From the NCBI GenBank assembly GCA_002189035.1, contig CM007992.1:496001-560000 (forward strand): a stretch of 64,000 nt of DNA. The letters run 5' to 3'. This stretch comes from Utricularia gibba (taxonomy: Eukaryota; Streptophyta; Magnoliopsida; Lamiales; Lentibulariaceae). The notes beneath the pieces are model-generated. The model searched no databases and had not been told where the DNA came from. It saw only the letters and a program-made list of their open reading frames with translations. Below are positions 42,227 to 53,783 of this stretch, in pieces. Positions within the stretch are counted from its first letter, which is position 1. Each line of letters starts with the position of its first letter. The position numbers and the translations under genes were made by a program.

Positions 42227-43631
42227 ACTCCCGGCTTCTCATAACACGCTCTACAGAAACCTTCTTGTAGATCTCATTATTTAAATAAGAAATGCATAAG
42301 CTTCAACAGATACTGATGCCTAGAATTGAAGTGAATGTGACGCTTTTGGGAGTTTGTTTCATCCGTCCCCCAGATCCCAGAGTGGGCGGTTATGTCTCAC
42401 CGGTTTGTGTGGAAGCAGCCGCATCGCGATCGCCGGTGCAGGAAATGCGCGCCAACGGCGGCAAATCCATTTCACCCTCGCTGCGACGCCGCCGTTGGAT
42501 CCCTGATCGATAGATCATTCACCTGGTTATGCGAGCTATTAGGGCTTGGACGTGATTCCGCATTCAGTGAACTCACGCATGGCATCTGGTGAAGAAAAGG
42601 TCCCCATCATCTGGAACAGTAACAACGACCAAGATGGCCTGCCGAAGAATGCCTTGCCGTCGCCGGCGATGTTGTCGTCCTTGAAAACAAAACCATCGGC
42701 GCCGGGTGACCCCGCTTCATCACGTGCAACTGAATGATTGGACTGGTCAACAGGGACGGTGGTGGATCCCACTTGAGCGTCCCCCATCTCTGTCTCTGTC
42801 TGGTGAGCCCAACTACATAAATTCCTGTGAGAATAAGAGGCAAACATCTTACTAGCCCCCCACATTTAATATTATTCAAGATTCTCTTTTTCGTTGTACG
42901 TACTATGTAACTTAGCTTTACCTAATGATACTACCCCTAGCGAGAAGTTGCGAACTTTACTTAAGTTGTTCTGCTTCTTCATTTAGAACTATTAAACAAC
43001 TCTCCAAACTGAAATACAACTTCTAAGTTTTTACTCTGCGTTTGTTTCTCCTTGTCAAGGTTACGTTCAGCTGCTCCTTACTCTGTTTTCTGGGTGCTGA
43101 TGTGATACCTTTTGAGCAGATCGAGTAAAAAATCTTGTCTGGATTCTGCTTGCCTCATCGGTTTGACTGTAGGGAAAGCAACAAAACACAATAGTTCAAG
43201 TGGGAATGGAGATGGAAAGGATAAACGAAAAGGGTTTATTATTTTCATCTAAGGTCCTGGCCGTGGTGGGTTTCCGTAGTAACAACATTGCATTTACAAG
43301 GGCTTTGGAAAGAATCTCCATTTCACTTTACCACTCGCTTTCCTGGTCCTTTACTGTGGTTGCACCCAGCTTTGAAGCGCGCCTTCTTTTGTCTCTCTCT
43401 GCAAAAGTTTGGATCTTGGAATGTAATTTACTTGGTTTGTTGAGAAATGCTGGCCTTTTGAAGGGTTTTTTGAAGCCATTACTTCATTCATTCTTCTTCC
43501 TGCTGTTCTGCTCTACATTGTTTCCAAGTTTGCTTGTTTGACTGATTCTCTACTTTGGGAGGTGGCGGCATTGCGTTTTTTCTGTGTTTTACTAACTCGT
43601 GAAGTTGCAGTTAGTAACTGCTGATGATAGA
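42227..43631. other. Region with overlapping opposite ORFs and GHR1 leader
   Basis: From 42380 to 42870 the sequence is less AT-rich and open on both strands: plus (about 66 codons from 42392, starting MSHRFVWKQPHRDRR) and minus (about 82 codons from an ATG near 42787, MGDAQVGSTTVPVDQ...). I recognise neither, and neither has supporting splice structure. Bases 42900-43631 probably hold the promoter and leader of the receptor-like gene, with short non-conserved ORFs. Confidence 0.35.
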
Positions 43632-46600
43632 ATGAGTTTCTTGTTGCTTTTTGTTCTGGTTCTATGTTCCATCTCCTGTTTAGCACAGCTTCCTTCCCAA
43701 GATATTCTTGCACTGCTTGAGTTCAAGAAAGGAATCAAGCATGACCCTACTGGTTTTGTGCTTGATTCATGGAACGACGAATCTATTGATTTCAATGGTT
43801 GTCCTTCATCTTGGAATGGTATTATGTGTAATGGAGGTAATGTTGCAGCAATAGTTCTTGACAACCTTCAGTTAACAGCTGAAGTTGATTTAGGTGTTCT
43901 CGCAAACCTTAGTTTCCTCGTGAAACTTTCAATCTCGAACAATTCTATTGCTGGGAAATTTCCGACCAATGTTGGTGACTTCAAGAGCCTTGAGTACCTG
44001 GATATTTCAGATAACCTGTTTTTCTCTTCATTGCCGTCAGAGATCAGCAAATTAGCAAGCTTAAAGAATCTGTCTTTAGCTGGAAACAACTTTTCTGGAT
44101 CGATACCAGAGGCCATTGCTGAAATCCCATCACTTCGGTCACTGGATTTGAGTCGAAATCTGCTTTCTGGCTCAATACCTGTGTCCTTGACAAGATTGGG
44201 AAGCTTGGTGTATCTTAATTTGTCTCAGAATACCTTCACAAGTAACATTCCTAAAGGTTTTGAGCTTATGAATCAACTGGATGTGCTTGACTTGCATGGC
44301 AATATGCTGGATGGTGAACTTGATCCTGACTTGCTTCTTCTTACAACTGCTAGATATGTTGATCTTAGTGGAAATGCACTGTCGTGTTCCATCAGTGAGC
44401 AGCAGAGATTTCTTTATGGGATCTCTCCTAGCATCAAGCATCTGAATCTAAGCCATAACAGGATAGTCGGATCGCTCGTCGGAGGACGAGAAACTCGAGC
44501 ATTTGGAAGCTTGCAGGTTTTGGATTTGAGTAACAATCAACTATCAGGGGAATTACCAGGCTTCAACTTTGCTTATTATCTGCAAGTCCTTAAACTTGGA
44601 AGCAACAATTTCATTGGTTCAGTTCCTTCTAGCCTTCTCAGAGCTGATTCTTTGGTTTTAACAGAGTTGGACTTGAGCAGAAACAACCTCTCAGGTATAT
44701 TTATCTTCGATACTGAAACCTCTGAATCACTATATCCCACTTTTGTTGATGCAAACTACGGTTTCGAAATGCTTTTGTGCCTGCCATCATTCAATTCGAG
44801 GCTGGTTTCATATAAGGAAATGGTTTTTTTTTTTTTGGTGAGCTTTTGGAACTGATTTGAAAAACAACAAACGTTATAACTCTGCCTTTGATTGATTCTT
44901 CATGTAACTTCAAATGTGCTGCATCACAGGCTCTATTGGTGCCATCACTTCAACCACACTTCACACTCTCAACCTCTCCTCAAACATGATATCTGGTGAA
45001 CTTCCATTGCTGACTGGGAGCTGTGCTGTGGTTGATTTCTCTAATAATCAGTTTGAAGGAACTTTGACCAGGATTTTGAGATGGGAGACATAGAAGTTCT
45101 TGATCTCAGCCAAAACCGTTTGGCAGGGCCGATTCCAGAGATAACAGCACAGTTTGTACGACTGAACTACCTGAACCTGTCTCATAACTTTCTGAATGGT
45201 TCTCTTCCAAAAGTCTTGACCCTTTACCCTAAACTTGCAACTATTGATCTCAGTTTCAATGAATTGGGTGGAGCTTTTCTATCTCTCCTCTTGGCATCAT
45301 CAACATTGACTGAGCTTCATCTGCAGAACAACATGATGTCTGGAAGTATTGATCTTTCTCCAGTATCCAATGTATCAGCTCTCCGTGTCCTTGATCTCTC
45401 TAACAATCAGTTCAGTGGTGATATTCCTGTAGAAATCGGATCATTCAATAGACTTCAAGAGCTCAGTATCGCCGGAAACCATTTTTCCGGCTTGATTCCT
45501 TCCTCTGTTGGTAATATTTTGACACTAACACTCCTGGACTTGTCAAGAAACCACTTATCAGGTGCACTGCCAGCGAACTTGTCTGGTGCTCTTCAAACTT
45601 TCAATGTATCATACAATGATCTCTCAGGTGTTGTCCCAGAAAACCTGAGGACATTTCCTCGATCGTCTTTCTTCCCCGGTAACTCCGACTTGAAACTTCC
45701 AAGCCCTGCTCATGACTCAGGCCACAGTTCATCCCGAAATCGGAACAAGGAACGGTCTATAACGATCATCATTGTTTTGATAGTTGTGGCTTCTGTTTTT
45801 GCTCTCTCTGTTGTGATCCTTTTGGCTATCTTGATGCATTGTAACTGGGCAACTCAAAGCACCCGCCCTCTTGCAAATATGAAAGATGTTAGCCGCCAGT
45901 CTTCAACGATTCCTTCCAGCTTTGGAGGTCGAGATAGTTCAGGTGGAATGCTGGGATCAGCACAGAATGTATTGCTTTCCAGGAAAGAAGCAGCAGCTGC
46001 TGCTGCTGCATCTGAATTAGTTAGAGAAGAGAAAATTGGTGCAATAACTGGCTTCTCCCCTTCCAAGGCCAGCCAGTTCTCCTGGTCGCCTGAGTCTGGT
46101 GATTCCTTCACCATGGAAACTCTTTCAAGACTGGATAACCGATCACCGGATCAGCTCGCCGGTGAACTCTATTTTCTCGACGACACGATCTCCTTCACCG
46201 CCGAGCAGCTCTCCAAGGCACCTGCAGAAGTCCTCGGAAGGAGCAGCCATGGTACATCCTACAAGGCCACCCTTGAGAACGGGATGTTCCTGACAGTTAA
46301 ATGGCTGAGAGAAGGAGTTGCGAAGCAGAAGAAGGAATTCATGAAAGAAGCAAAAAGGTTCACAAACATTCGACACCCGAATGTCGTATGCTTGAGAGGC
46401 TACTACTGGGACCAACACCACACGAGAAGCTGATTCTTACAGAATATGTTTCACCAGGAAGTCTTGCAAGTTTCCTCTACGGTTCATCCGATTACCATTA
46501 ATCTTTGTGAGCTTCCTTTCCCATCCTTTGTGACAGCTAACTGTATCTGTTTCTCCATCTGCAGATAAGCCAGGAAGAAGAGAACCGCCATTGACATGGC

Positions 46601-47148
46601 CCCAGAGGCTCAAAATCGCAGTTGACATCGCACGCGGCCTGAACTACCTCCATTTGGACCGCGCCATCCCGCATGGAAATCTCAAAGCAACCAACATTCT
46701 ACTCGAAGGCCCTGATCTGAATGCTCGTGTTTCGGATTACTGTCTCCACCGCCTCATGACACAGTCAGGCACAACCGAACAGATCCTCGATGCCGGCGTC
46801 TCGGGTTACCGGGCACCTGAGCTAGCTGCAGCAAGGAGGCCAATCCCAACATTCAAGTCAGATGTGTATGCTGTAGGGGTGATCTTGCTTGAACTCCTCA
46901 CCGGAAAATGCGCCGGCGATGTCGTTTCCGGGGCGGACGGAGGGGTCGACCTGATGGACTGGGTGCGGCTGAGAGTAGCCAGAGGACAAGGATCAGATTG
47001 CTTTGATGCTGCAATGTCTCCCGACATGAATGCGCCTCTTGCTGAAAAGGGGATGAAGGAAGTCCTTAGCGTTGCTCTCAAGTGCATCAGACCTCTCTCT
47101 CAGAGGCCGGGGATTAAAACCATCTATGAGGATCTTTCATCCCTTTAG
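43632..47148 (+). CDS. GHR1: LRR receptor-like pseudokinase of the GHR1 type, two one-base gaps
   Basis: Plasma-membrane receptor-like protein; Arabidopsis GHR1 acts in guard-cell H2O2/ABA signalling to the SLAC1 anion channel. Exons 43632-44694, 44930-46481 and 46565-47148. Signal peptide at residues 1-~20 (MSFLLLFVLVLCSISCLAQ), LRR N-cap (DILALLEFKKGIKHDPTGF), about 20 LRRs, a membrane segment (ITIIIVLIVVASVFALSVV) and a kinase-like domain. Pseudokinase marks: HGN (IPHGNLKATNILL) replaces HRD and SDYC replaces DFG; the beta-3 Lys (LTVKWLREG) remains. The frame needs one extra G at two GGG runs, 45083-45085 and 46408-46410; with both, all exons close at 1066 residues, the family length. I take the gaps as assembly errors. 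Confidence 0.9.
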
Positions 47149-48218
47149 ACTTTCAGTTTTTAGGACAATTTGGTGTGAGTTTTTTTTTTTTTTTTTCCCT
47201 CAGTTCAAATGTAAAATTGAATCGCATTTTTCAAAAAATTAAATTCTTAGTTGTTTTTTATTCATATTAAATGTTGTAATTCATAATTTATTTATATGAT
47301 ATTATTCGTTTTTTATATTAAATTTTTATAATTTTACTTTGACAAAATATATACACAAAATTAGTAATATCTATCTATTTAAATTTATTTTTTCTTATGT
47401 TGGTAATCAATATAGAATATCATTTGGATCCCTGGAAATCATGTCAAATTTGATAGAATTGCAATTAAATCATAATTAAATAAATTAAAATTATGAATTA
47501 TTCTTCATTTCACATTTTTTAGGGTTTTAAAATAATGTTAAAATAAAATTATTATTTTCATTCTCAACAATATAATAATGAATGTAATTTTTAAGACTAT
47601 TATTTTAAAAAATAAATATTATATTATTGTAATTATGTGACTTGGTTCATTGCAGAACACGGAAACATGTGGACGGCATCAAGAGGGGGGCCGGCCGGGG
47701 CTAGAAGACATGAGCTTTTGTTGATCAGGGGCTTCGTGCCCGAGTCCAGAGAGAGTAGCCGACAGCTGTATATGGGAAGGGAATTTCGTTTCTGTGATTG
47801 GGGAGGAGGCGCGGTGGTGGAAAGGAAGAGAAGAGGAGAGAAGATCGCCGTTTGCTTTTCTGGCGACACTGTTTTTCTGCTTCCATTAATTTCAGTTGCA
47901 TCTTTTGATAAATAAGCGGCGGATTCGGAGGATGGACGAATTTACCCGCCTACATGGCAGTTTGCATCGCGTCTTCCTTGTTTAAGAACCCATTCGTATC
48001 GCATTCTGCTCTGTGGTTTCTTGGAAGAAGGGGTCTTCAATTTCGGCTGGGGGGTAAGTGGGGTAAGTGGGATTGAATGTTTTTCTGTCTGCAATCGTGT
48101 GTTTCTGTGGGTGTTTGGAAATTTGAAAGCCCGTACTGTTTGCGTTGCATTTGATTGGTTTGATTCTGAGAATGTGCGTTTCGAGCGGCGGGTGATGCTT
48201 GATTGATCGATTGTGGCT
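47149..48218. other. AT-rich spacer and ERT2-like leader
   Basis: Bases 47160-47640 are AT-rich with a T16-18 run near 47180. From 47640 to 48218 composition is balanced and probably transcribed as the leader of the next gene; the ORF 47637-47915 there looks like nothing known and is not called. Confidence 0.5.
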
Positions 48219-49292
48219 ATGGCTGTACCTTGGAGGAAGGTGAAGAGCCATAAGATTTCAAGACTTGTGAACGAGCATCTCCGCGATTCGCGGAAGCGCC
48301 GAGATGGGTCCTCTCTGGTGGTGGAAACAGGGTTTCCCACTTCGCTTGTCGATCTGTTCATGAAGAATCGTGAGAAATTGAAGAAACCATCGAAGAAGAA
48401 GATGAGGAACAACAGTGATAAGGCTTCTGTTGATGCCGATCATCCCGTTCCCTATGAAATATCTCCTCCGATTCCATCATCTATTGCTTCTTCTGATGTG
48501 AATGAGATTCTTGATGTGGGAGCTGTGAATGGTGAAGAATCAAGTAGCAGTTTAATGGTGGTTTTCAAGATGTTCTTGGTAGTGTTCTTCGTCCTCCGCA
48601 CGAATAGATTGACAACAGGGATCACCATCTCTGCATTCCTAGTGTTCTTTCTGGATTGCTTAGGAAACCGTTTGTTGAGTCCTTCCATAAGACCAAAAGT
48701 ACAGTTCCGGAGACTACCAGATAATCAGAATTCTAGTGGGATGTTTGTGCAGGAGAAGGATCGTGCAGAAACTGTTGAAAACAGTGATGATTCTGGGATC
48801 ATAATGGAGGAAATCCAAGAGGAAACAGAGACTCCAGATGTTCAACATGACGATGCGTTGGAGCAACAGGACATCAAGTTGAAGAAGCCATCAAAGAGAA
48901 CTAAGATGAAAAAGAAGCTGAAGAAGTTCTTTTCAAAGATACTCAAAGGTAGAAGAAAACCCAAGACAGAAGAGGTAAACCAAACAGAGGATGAGATATC
49001 ATCACAAGCTGCCAGAGGATCACCTTCTACTTCAACTCCACCGCCCAGAAACGAAGACATCGTCCCCACTGTGGCTTCTGTCCAAGAATCGCTTCAGGTC
49101 AGTAAAGTAGAACAAGCAAGGAACAAAACCACAAGACAGCTCAGGGGCAAGGAACGTAGAACTTGGAGAGTTCTTATGTTCTTCTGCCTTGCCATTCTAC
49201 TTGGGTTACTGGGAAGCAGGCCATTGTCGATTCTTCTGACCGTCATCTCCTTCTTCCTCGTAAAATTCATCGAAAATCGTTGGGCTACTTGA
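48219..49292 (+). CDS. ERT2-like (ethylene-regulated nuclear protein-like) membrane protein
   Basis: Intronless, 357 residues, unknown function. It begins MAVPWRKVKSHKISRLV at the first ATG (48219) and has a conserved N-terminal block with DGSSLVVETGFPTSLVDL. A hydrophobic hairpin (SLMVVFKMFLVVFFVLRTN, then TTGITISAFLVFFLDCLG) occupies ~110-155. A long Lys/Glu-rich middle (KKKLKKFFSKILKGRRK) follows, and a second hydrophobic stretch at the C-terminus (VLMFFCLAILLGLLG, then ILLTVISFFLVKF). The 'nuclear protein' family name predates structure evidence; the hydrophobic segments argue for a membrane protein. From memory, the Arabidopsis relative At4g20880 lies between FAH2 and GHR1, the same arrangement as here, which supports the assignment. 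Confidence 0.75.
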   Translation: MAVPWRKVKSHKISRLVNEHLRDSRKRRDGSSLVVETGFPTSLVDLFMKNREKLKKPSKKKMRNNSDKASVDADHPVPYEISPPIPSSIASSDVNEILDVGAVNGEESSSSLMVVFKMFLVVFFVLRTNRLTTGITISAFLVFFLDCLGNRLLSPSIRPKVQFRRLPDNQNSSGMFVQEKDRAETVENSDDSGIIMEEIQEETETPDVQHDDALEQQDIKLKKPSKRTKMKKKLKKFFSKILKGRRKPKTEEVNQTEDEISSQAARGSPSTSTPPPRNEDIVPTVASVQESLQVSKVEQARNKTTRQLRGKERRTWRVLMFFCLAILLGLLGSRPLSILLTVISFFLVKFIENRWAT

Positions 49293-50168
49293 TGTTGAGT
49301 TTTACAAGGAAGTTCATTCCTTCATATGAAGCTCCGGCCTTTGTGCCTGCAACCTGTCCTTGCAACTCCGAGGATACGTAGAATACAAGCCATTTTACAT
49401 GTACAAACAAAGGAACCATTTTATACTCTTCTCCAGCGTCCCTCAGTGGATCAATTCGCATAAAGCTTCTCTCTTGATGGTATATTTGGGGAAAGTTTCC
49501 ATCTTTCCAGCATGTGGTTTGTGGGGAGATGCAATGGTTTGTAAAAATTGGAAATTTTCATGTTGTAATGTTATATTTACTATTTAAAATAATGGTAAAA
49601 TTGATTTTTAATAATATATTTTTAAGATAAGGTATTTTATTTATGAGAAACTACAGCAGAGGGAATTGAGGGAAGAAGAAGAAGATGGAGATGGATAGCT
49701 GAGTATGTTATCAATTCCTTCACATGACGCTCTGCAATAGCCGAATCCGCAGACATGTGCAATGTGTGGCTGAAACCCTACTTCCCATCTGCTTTGTACC
49801 ACCGCCTTCTGACATTATACATCTATCTCTTGACGTCGTCTACGTCGGAGACTCGGTCATTGAGGAGGTATGGGTGGATACAGTAAGTTTTTTGTTTTTT
49901 CACCAGATAACACCTGCGCTTTCACACGGGGGACTCTCCAACATGCAGTCAGGATGGCGTGCCCATCTCTTTCCTATAAAATCCTCTTCTTAGTCTCTTG
50001 CTTCTCCGGAAAGGGCTTGGGGTGGCGGGTCTCAGTTTCTCAGGGTAATGTTTCATTTCCCCGGTTCTCTTGTTTTATTGCTTCAGTTTTGGGTTTTCCC
50101 ACTTCTTCTGGGCAATGATCTTGGTTTCTGTGGCATTCACATCGTGAAATCTCTTTCAGGGTGTCAAA
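49293..50168. other. Spacer between ERT2-like and FAH genes
   Basis: About 880 bases with the 3' flank of the ERT2-like gene, a short AT-rich part (49570-49660) and the leader of FAH. A 5'-UTR intron of FAH is possible (good acceptor just before 50160). No other gene recognised. Confidence 0.5.
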
Positions 50169-51271
50169 ATGGCTGCACAGACCTTCACTGTGGACTTGAG
50201 TAAGCCATTGGTTTGTCAGGTTGCAGCATCATCCATCTGTTCTTCGAGTTTGTGTAGTTTTATTTGCTGTTCATCTGGAGAATCCCTGTGGAAAGTGACT
50301 CATCTTGCTTCATTCATAGGTTGGCCATCTTGGTGAGGCTTATCACGACTGGGTTCATCAGCCTATTGTGAGCAAGGAAAGCCCTCGCTTCTTCGAGAAT
50401 GATCTGTTAGAGGTTCTCCATAGCCTTGCTTTCTACTGCATTCTGGTGACCTTCGGTTTAACAATGTGCTGTTTTGCCAATAGCTCCTAACGCTGACTCG
50501 CTGGTGGATAATTCCCTTTATGTGGCTCCCTATCGTGGGGTGGTGCTTCTGGAGATCCATTCTTCTCGGCTGCACAGCTCCTCAGATGCTCCTGCTGTCA
50601 GCATTCGGCATTTCTGCATTCACATTGCTCGAATACAGCCTGCATCGTCTCTTCCATGCCAAGACCAAGACTTACTGGTTGTTGATCTACTGTGAAATTA
50701 TGAACCTTTATCAGGCCATGAATTGAGAGCATTCTGAGCTGATTTTGCAGGGGCAACACAGTGCACTATCTTCTTCATGGGTGTCATCACAAGCACCCTT
50801 TGGATGGCCGCCGCTTTTTCCTCCCGCCGTCTGCAACCGCCATCCTCTTGTTTCCGGTAAGCCGCCTCCATGGTTTGTTCCGGTTAGAGAAAAAATGGCT
50901 TCTGATTTCCCAAATGGCCGCCGCAGTTTTGGAAGCTGGCGGAGCTGATCGCTACTCCTGCGACGGCGCCTGGTTTGTTCGGAGGCGGGTTGCTCGGATA
51001 TGTCATCTACGATCTGACTCACTACTTCTTGCACCATGGGAAGCCAACCAGCAGGATCCTGAAGTACGTCAAGGTCAGTGAAGCAGAGAGACGGCCATTG
51101 CTCAGTTAAGCAAATAGATTGAGTCCCATGACTCTGACTGGTTTTGCTTCATCGTCTTCGCTGCAGGCGCACCACCTGAATCATCACTTTCGTGTCAAGA
51201 ACAAGGGCTTCGGGATCACTTCCCCCTTCTGGGACAGCGTTTTCAGGACGCAGCATCCTCCTGCCATGTGA
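50169..51271 (+). CDS. Fatty acid 2-hydroxylase
   Basis: ER di-iron enzyme that 2-hydroxylates very-long-chain fatty acids of sphingolipid ceramides. Six exons (50169-50219, 50320-50412, 50484-50677, 50751-50856, 50927-51073, 51167-51271) close in phase for 231 residues. As in plant FAH1/FAH2 and unlike animal or yeast forms, there is no fused cytochrome b5 domain. Iron-binding His boxes are complete: EYSLHRLFH, HYLLHGCHHKHPLD, LTHYFLHHG and AHHLNHHFR. Four hydrophobic stretches fit an integral ER membrane protein. The start is the first ATG, giving MAAQTFTVDLSKPLV, as in the family. It lies next to a bHLH and a WRKY gene, as FAH1 does in Arabidopsis (from memory). Confidence 0.94.
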
Positions 51272-51679
51272 AGACCGTCGGCCCAAGTTCAGAGCGTCCA
51301 TGTTCGGTTACTTTTCAGTCAGTCGAGAGTGGCTGCCGTAGTCACGAACCGGCGTCGTTTCGCCTTTTGAAGAGTCAGGCAAGAATGCCATCATCTCCGC
51401 CGTTTCAATGCTGCTTGTTTTTTAGTGTCAATCGTCAAAAAAGACCCGATCTTGTTTCAGGGACTAAATCATCATTATTGGAAAAAACAGGGGCGAATTC
51501 GAATATGATTAAACCCTGAAAAGCGGTTAGGGTGAAAAAAAAAAAGAAAAACTAAATGCCCTAAAAAACCTCATCATGGCATCCTAATGATGGGAGAGTT
51601 ACAGAGTGAGGTAACTTCCAGGCGGTTATTTTTATCGGCAGGGTTAACACGTTTTTCTGTCTTCTTCTTCGATTCTTCA
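51272..51679. other. FAH 3' flank and bHLH upstream region
   Basis: About 400 bases containing the FAH 3' untranslated region and the leader of the bHLH gene. An in-frame ATG at 51587 could extend the bHLH protein by 31 residues. No separate gene seen. Confidence 0.5.
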
Positions 51680-52357
51680 ATGGGGTTGAGCAGCTTTCAG
51701 CACTCCGATTGCTCGGCAGTTGACCCTGAAATGACCCTCCTCGATCACTTCCTCGACCTCCCGCCGGAGTCCGCCTGGTTGGCGGGGAGTTTCTCCGCCT
51801 CCGCCGACTCCGTTTTCCCGGAATTCCCATTTACAGTTACCACTCCTCTCGAACCCGAACCGTTCTTCTCCGACCAAGATTTCGAGTTGCTCCCCTGCTT
51901 CAAGCGTCGAAAGGGCTACGACTGTCAGCAATTCGACGACGGTTTTCACTTCCCATCTCTCTGTTTCAATGTCCCCTTCCCCAGTACACCGGAATCCACT
52001 GCGCCGCAGCCGGAGAAGGCATCGGTTTCAATGCAGAGTGTCGCGGCAAGACGGAGACGGCGGAGGATAACGGAGAGGACCCATGAGCTCGGGAAACTGG
52101 TACCCGGTGGGCAGAAGATGAACACCGCGGAAATGCTGAAAGCCGCCTATAAATACATCAAATTCTTGGAAGCACAAGTCGGTGTTCTTCAATTCATGAA
52201 CTCGAAACAGGGGACCGAATTCCGGGATGAAGAAATGCAGTGGCTTCTGCAATCTCCCCTGATCCAAGAGAAGCTGTACGATGCTGAGATATGTTTAGTT
52301 TCACAGAAATGCGTCGAAGAAGCCATGGAAAATACAAGAGAATCGATGCAACTTTAG
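51680..52357 (+). CDS. bHLH transcription factor, bHLH52/53-like, atypical basic region
   Basis: Intronless, 225 residues from ATG 51680 (MGLSSFQHSDCSAVDPEM); an in-frame ATG at 51587 is an alternative start. Acidic/Pro-rich N-terminal half, then a bHLH domain at ~120-170: SVAARRRRRRITERTHELGK, loop VPGGQKMN, helix 2 TAEMLKAAYKYIKFLEAQV. The closest type I know is Arabidopsis bHLH52/bHLH53, which flanks a WRKY14/35-type gene there as here. In that group the basic region is AARERRRRI; here the Glu that reads the CA of the E-box is Arg. DNA binding may therefore be altered or lost. No break in frame. Probably nuclear, dimerising. Confidence 0.85.
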   Translation: MGLSSFQHSDCSAVDPEMTLLDHFLDLPPESAWLAGSFSASADSVFPEFPFTVTTPLEPEPFFSDQDFELLPCFKRRKGYDCQQFDDGFHFPSLCFNVPFPSTPESTAPQPEKASVSMQSVAARRRRRRITERTHELGKLVPGGQKMNTAEMLKAAYKYIKFLEAQVGVLQFMNSKQGTEFRDEEMQWLLQSPLIQEKLYDAEICLVSQKCVEEAMENTRESMQL

Positions 52358-53783
52358 GACGAGGAAGACGAGATTGTACAGAACAAGAATCTAAAATCAT
52401 GCTGATCAGCGTTTAGTTCCATTTTCCATGTGTTTTTTCCCCCTGGTTCCTCTTACATTCATTCATTCTGTGTTTCTGCAGTTCCTTGTCCAAATCGGAC
52501 TTTCTCCCAAAATTAAAAATAACCAATCACACAAAATTGATTTTTTTGTCCATCATATACATCCTAATTTAAAAAAAAAAACTCGTCATCTTCTCACCTA
52601 TGTATTATAATTTTACATAAATTTGTCTTAATGTAAAGGAAATTTGTGATTTTCATAACATGCGAACATGATGGAATAGTATCAAATTTTGATTTTCTGA
52701 TGCAATTCTCTGCACTAGAGCATATGATATTTTCGTGTGATGTTCATTTCTGTCACAATATCTTCCAAATTTTAATCATTCACGTTGATCACAACACAAC
52801 ACATCACTTCAAATCTAGTTTAGAATCGGTCGTTTTGAACAATAAAAGCCCGATCATCCGGATGAATATAATTAAATAAATAAATAAAATTCTTCTTTCA
52901 ACATGATAAACATAAAATTATGAAAATTAGATATACAATAATACAATACAGATAAAATAAGAATTACTACTTTTTTAAATGAGGGATATGCCCAAGATCT
53001 AAGAATGTCCATGAAAATGTAACCGTTGTTTCTGGAAAGCGCCGGAAGCTTCTCATTCAATTCCGTTATTTTAGCAACAAATCCAATAAATCTAAACACA
53101 TTTTTTTCTAAAAAAAAGCTTTGTAATTGCAAGAGAGATGTGGTGGCGAGACAAACTATTACATGCTTTTTAATTAATAATAATTTAAATTATTTGTATA
53201 TAAATCAGTACCTATTATATGGCTATAATGAAAAATAATATATATATATATATATGTGTGTGTGTGCGCGATTATTTTTGAATGTAATATTAAAAATATT
53301 GTAACGATATTTCACATTAATTATAGATGAAAAAAGAAACATATTTAAATAAAGAGATTCTTTTAATTTTAAAAATTGAATGTTCAAACGAATAATATTA
53401 TGCAAATTAAACGTTATTTATTAAAGTATTATCATATTTAATAAATGTATTTAAAATAAATAAAAAAATCAAAGTGAAATGAAGTTTTGACATTATTGTG
53501 ATTATTTTACGGTCAGACGCATTTTTAAACATATCATCAATGTGAATAATGAGATCTAAATAACAAATGGATGTACATGTGTGATGAATGTAGGCATTTC
53601 AGACAAGACTCTGTCCTCGATCGTGTTTAGAAATGACTCGACAATCATATGGCTGCCATCTTCGTTCACTAGTGTTTTTCTTTTTCTTTTTCCGACAGCG
53701 GGAGCTGTGTAAAGATTCCAACAAAAACTGGGTGGTCGACTCAGTTTAAGGTTTCTTGTGCATGGGATGCGGCAGAAAGCATC
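52358..53783. other. AT-rich spacer
   Basis: About 1.4 kb, AT-rich throughout, 3' flank of bHLH (+) and WRKY (-), which converge here. It contains an (AT)n(GT)n microsatellite at 53239-53270. No coding signal or transposon ends recognised. Confidence 0.6.
53239..53270 (+). repeat. Compound microsatellite (AT)n-(GT)n-(GC)n
   Basis: A run of AT dinucleotides passes into GT and then a short CG stretch. Simple sequence repeat in intergenic DNA. Confidence 0.9.

Noticed and set aside
43632-47148. Calling the GHR1-type gene two or three separate genes or a pseudogene
   Set aside because: Exactly two added G at two GGG runs restore all exon phases and the family length, and the sequence is otherwise fully conserved.
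47637-47915. 92-codon plus-strand ORF before the ERT2-like gene
   Set aside because: No known domain, starts with a non-ATG codon, and is most simply part of the leader or promoter.
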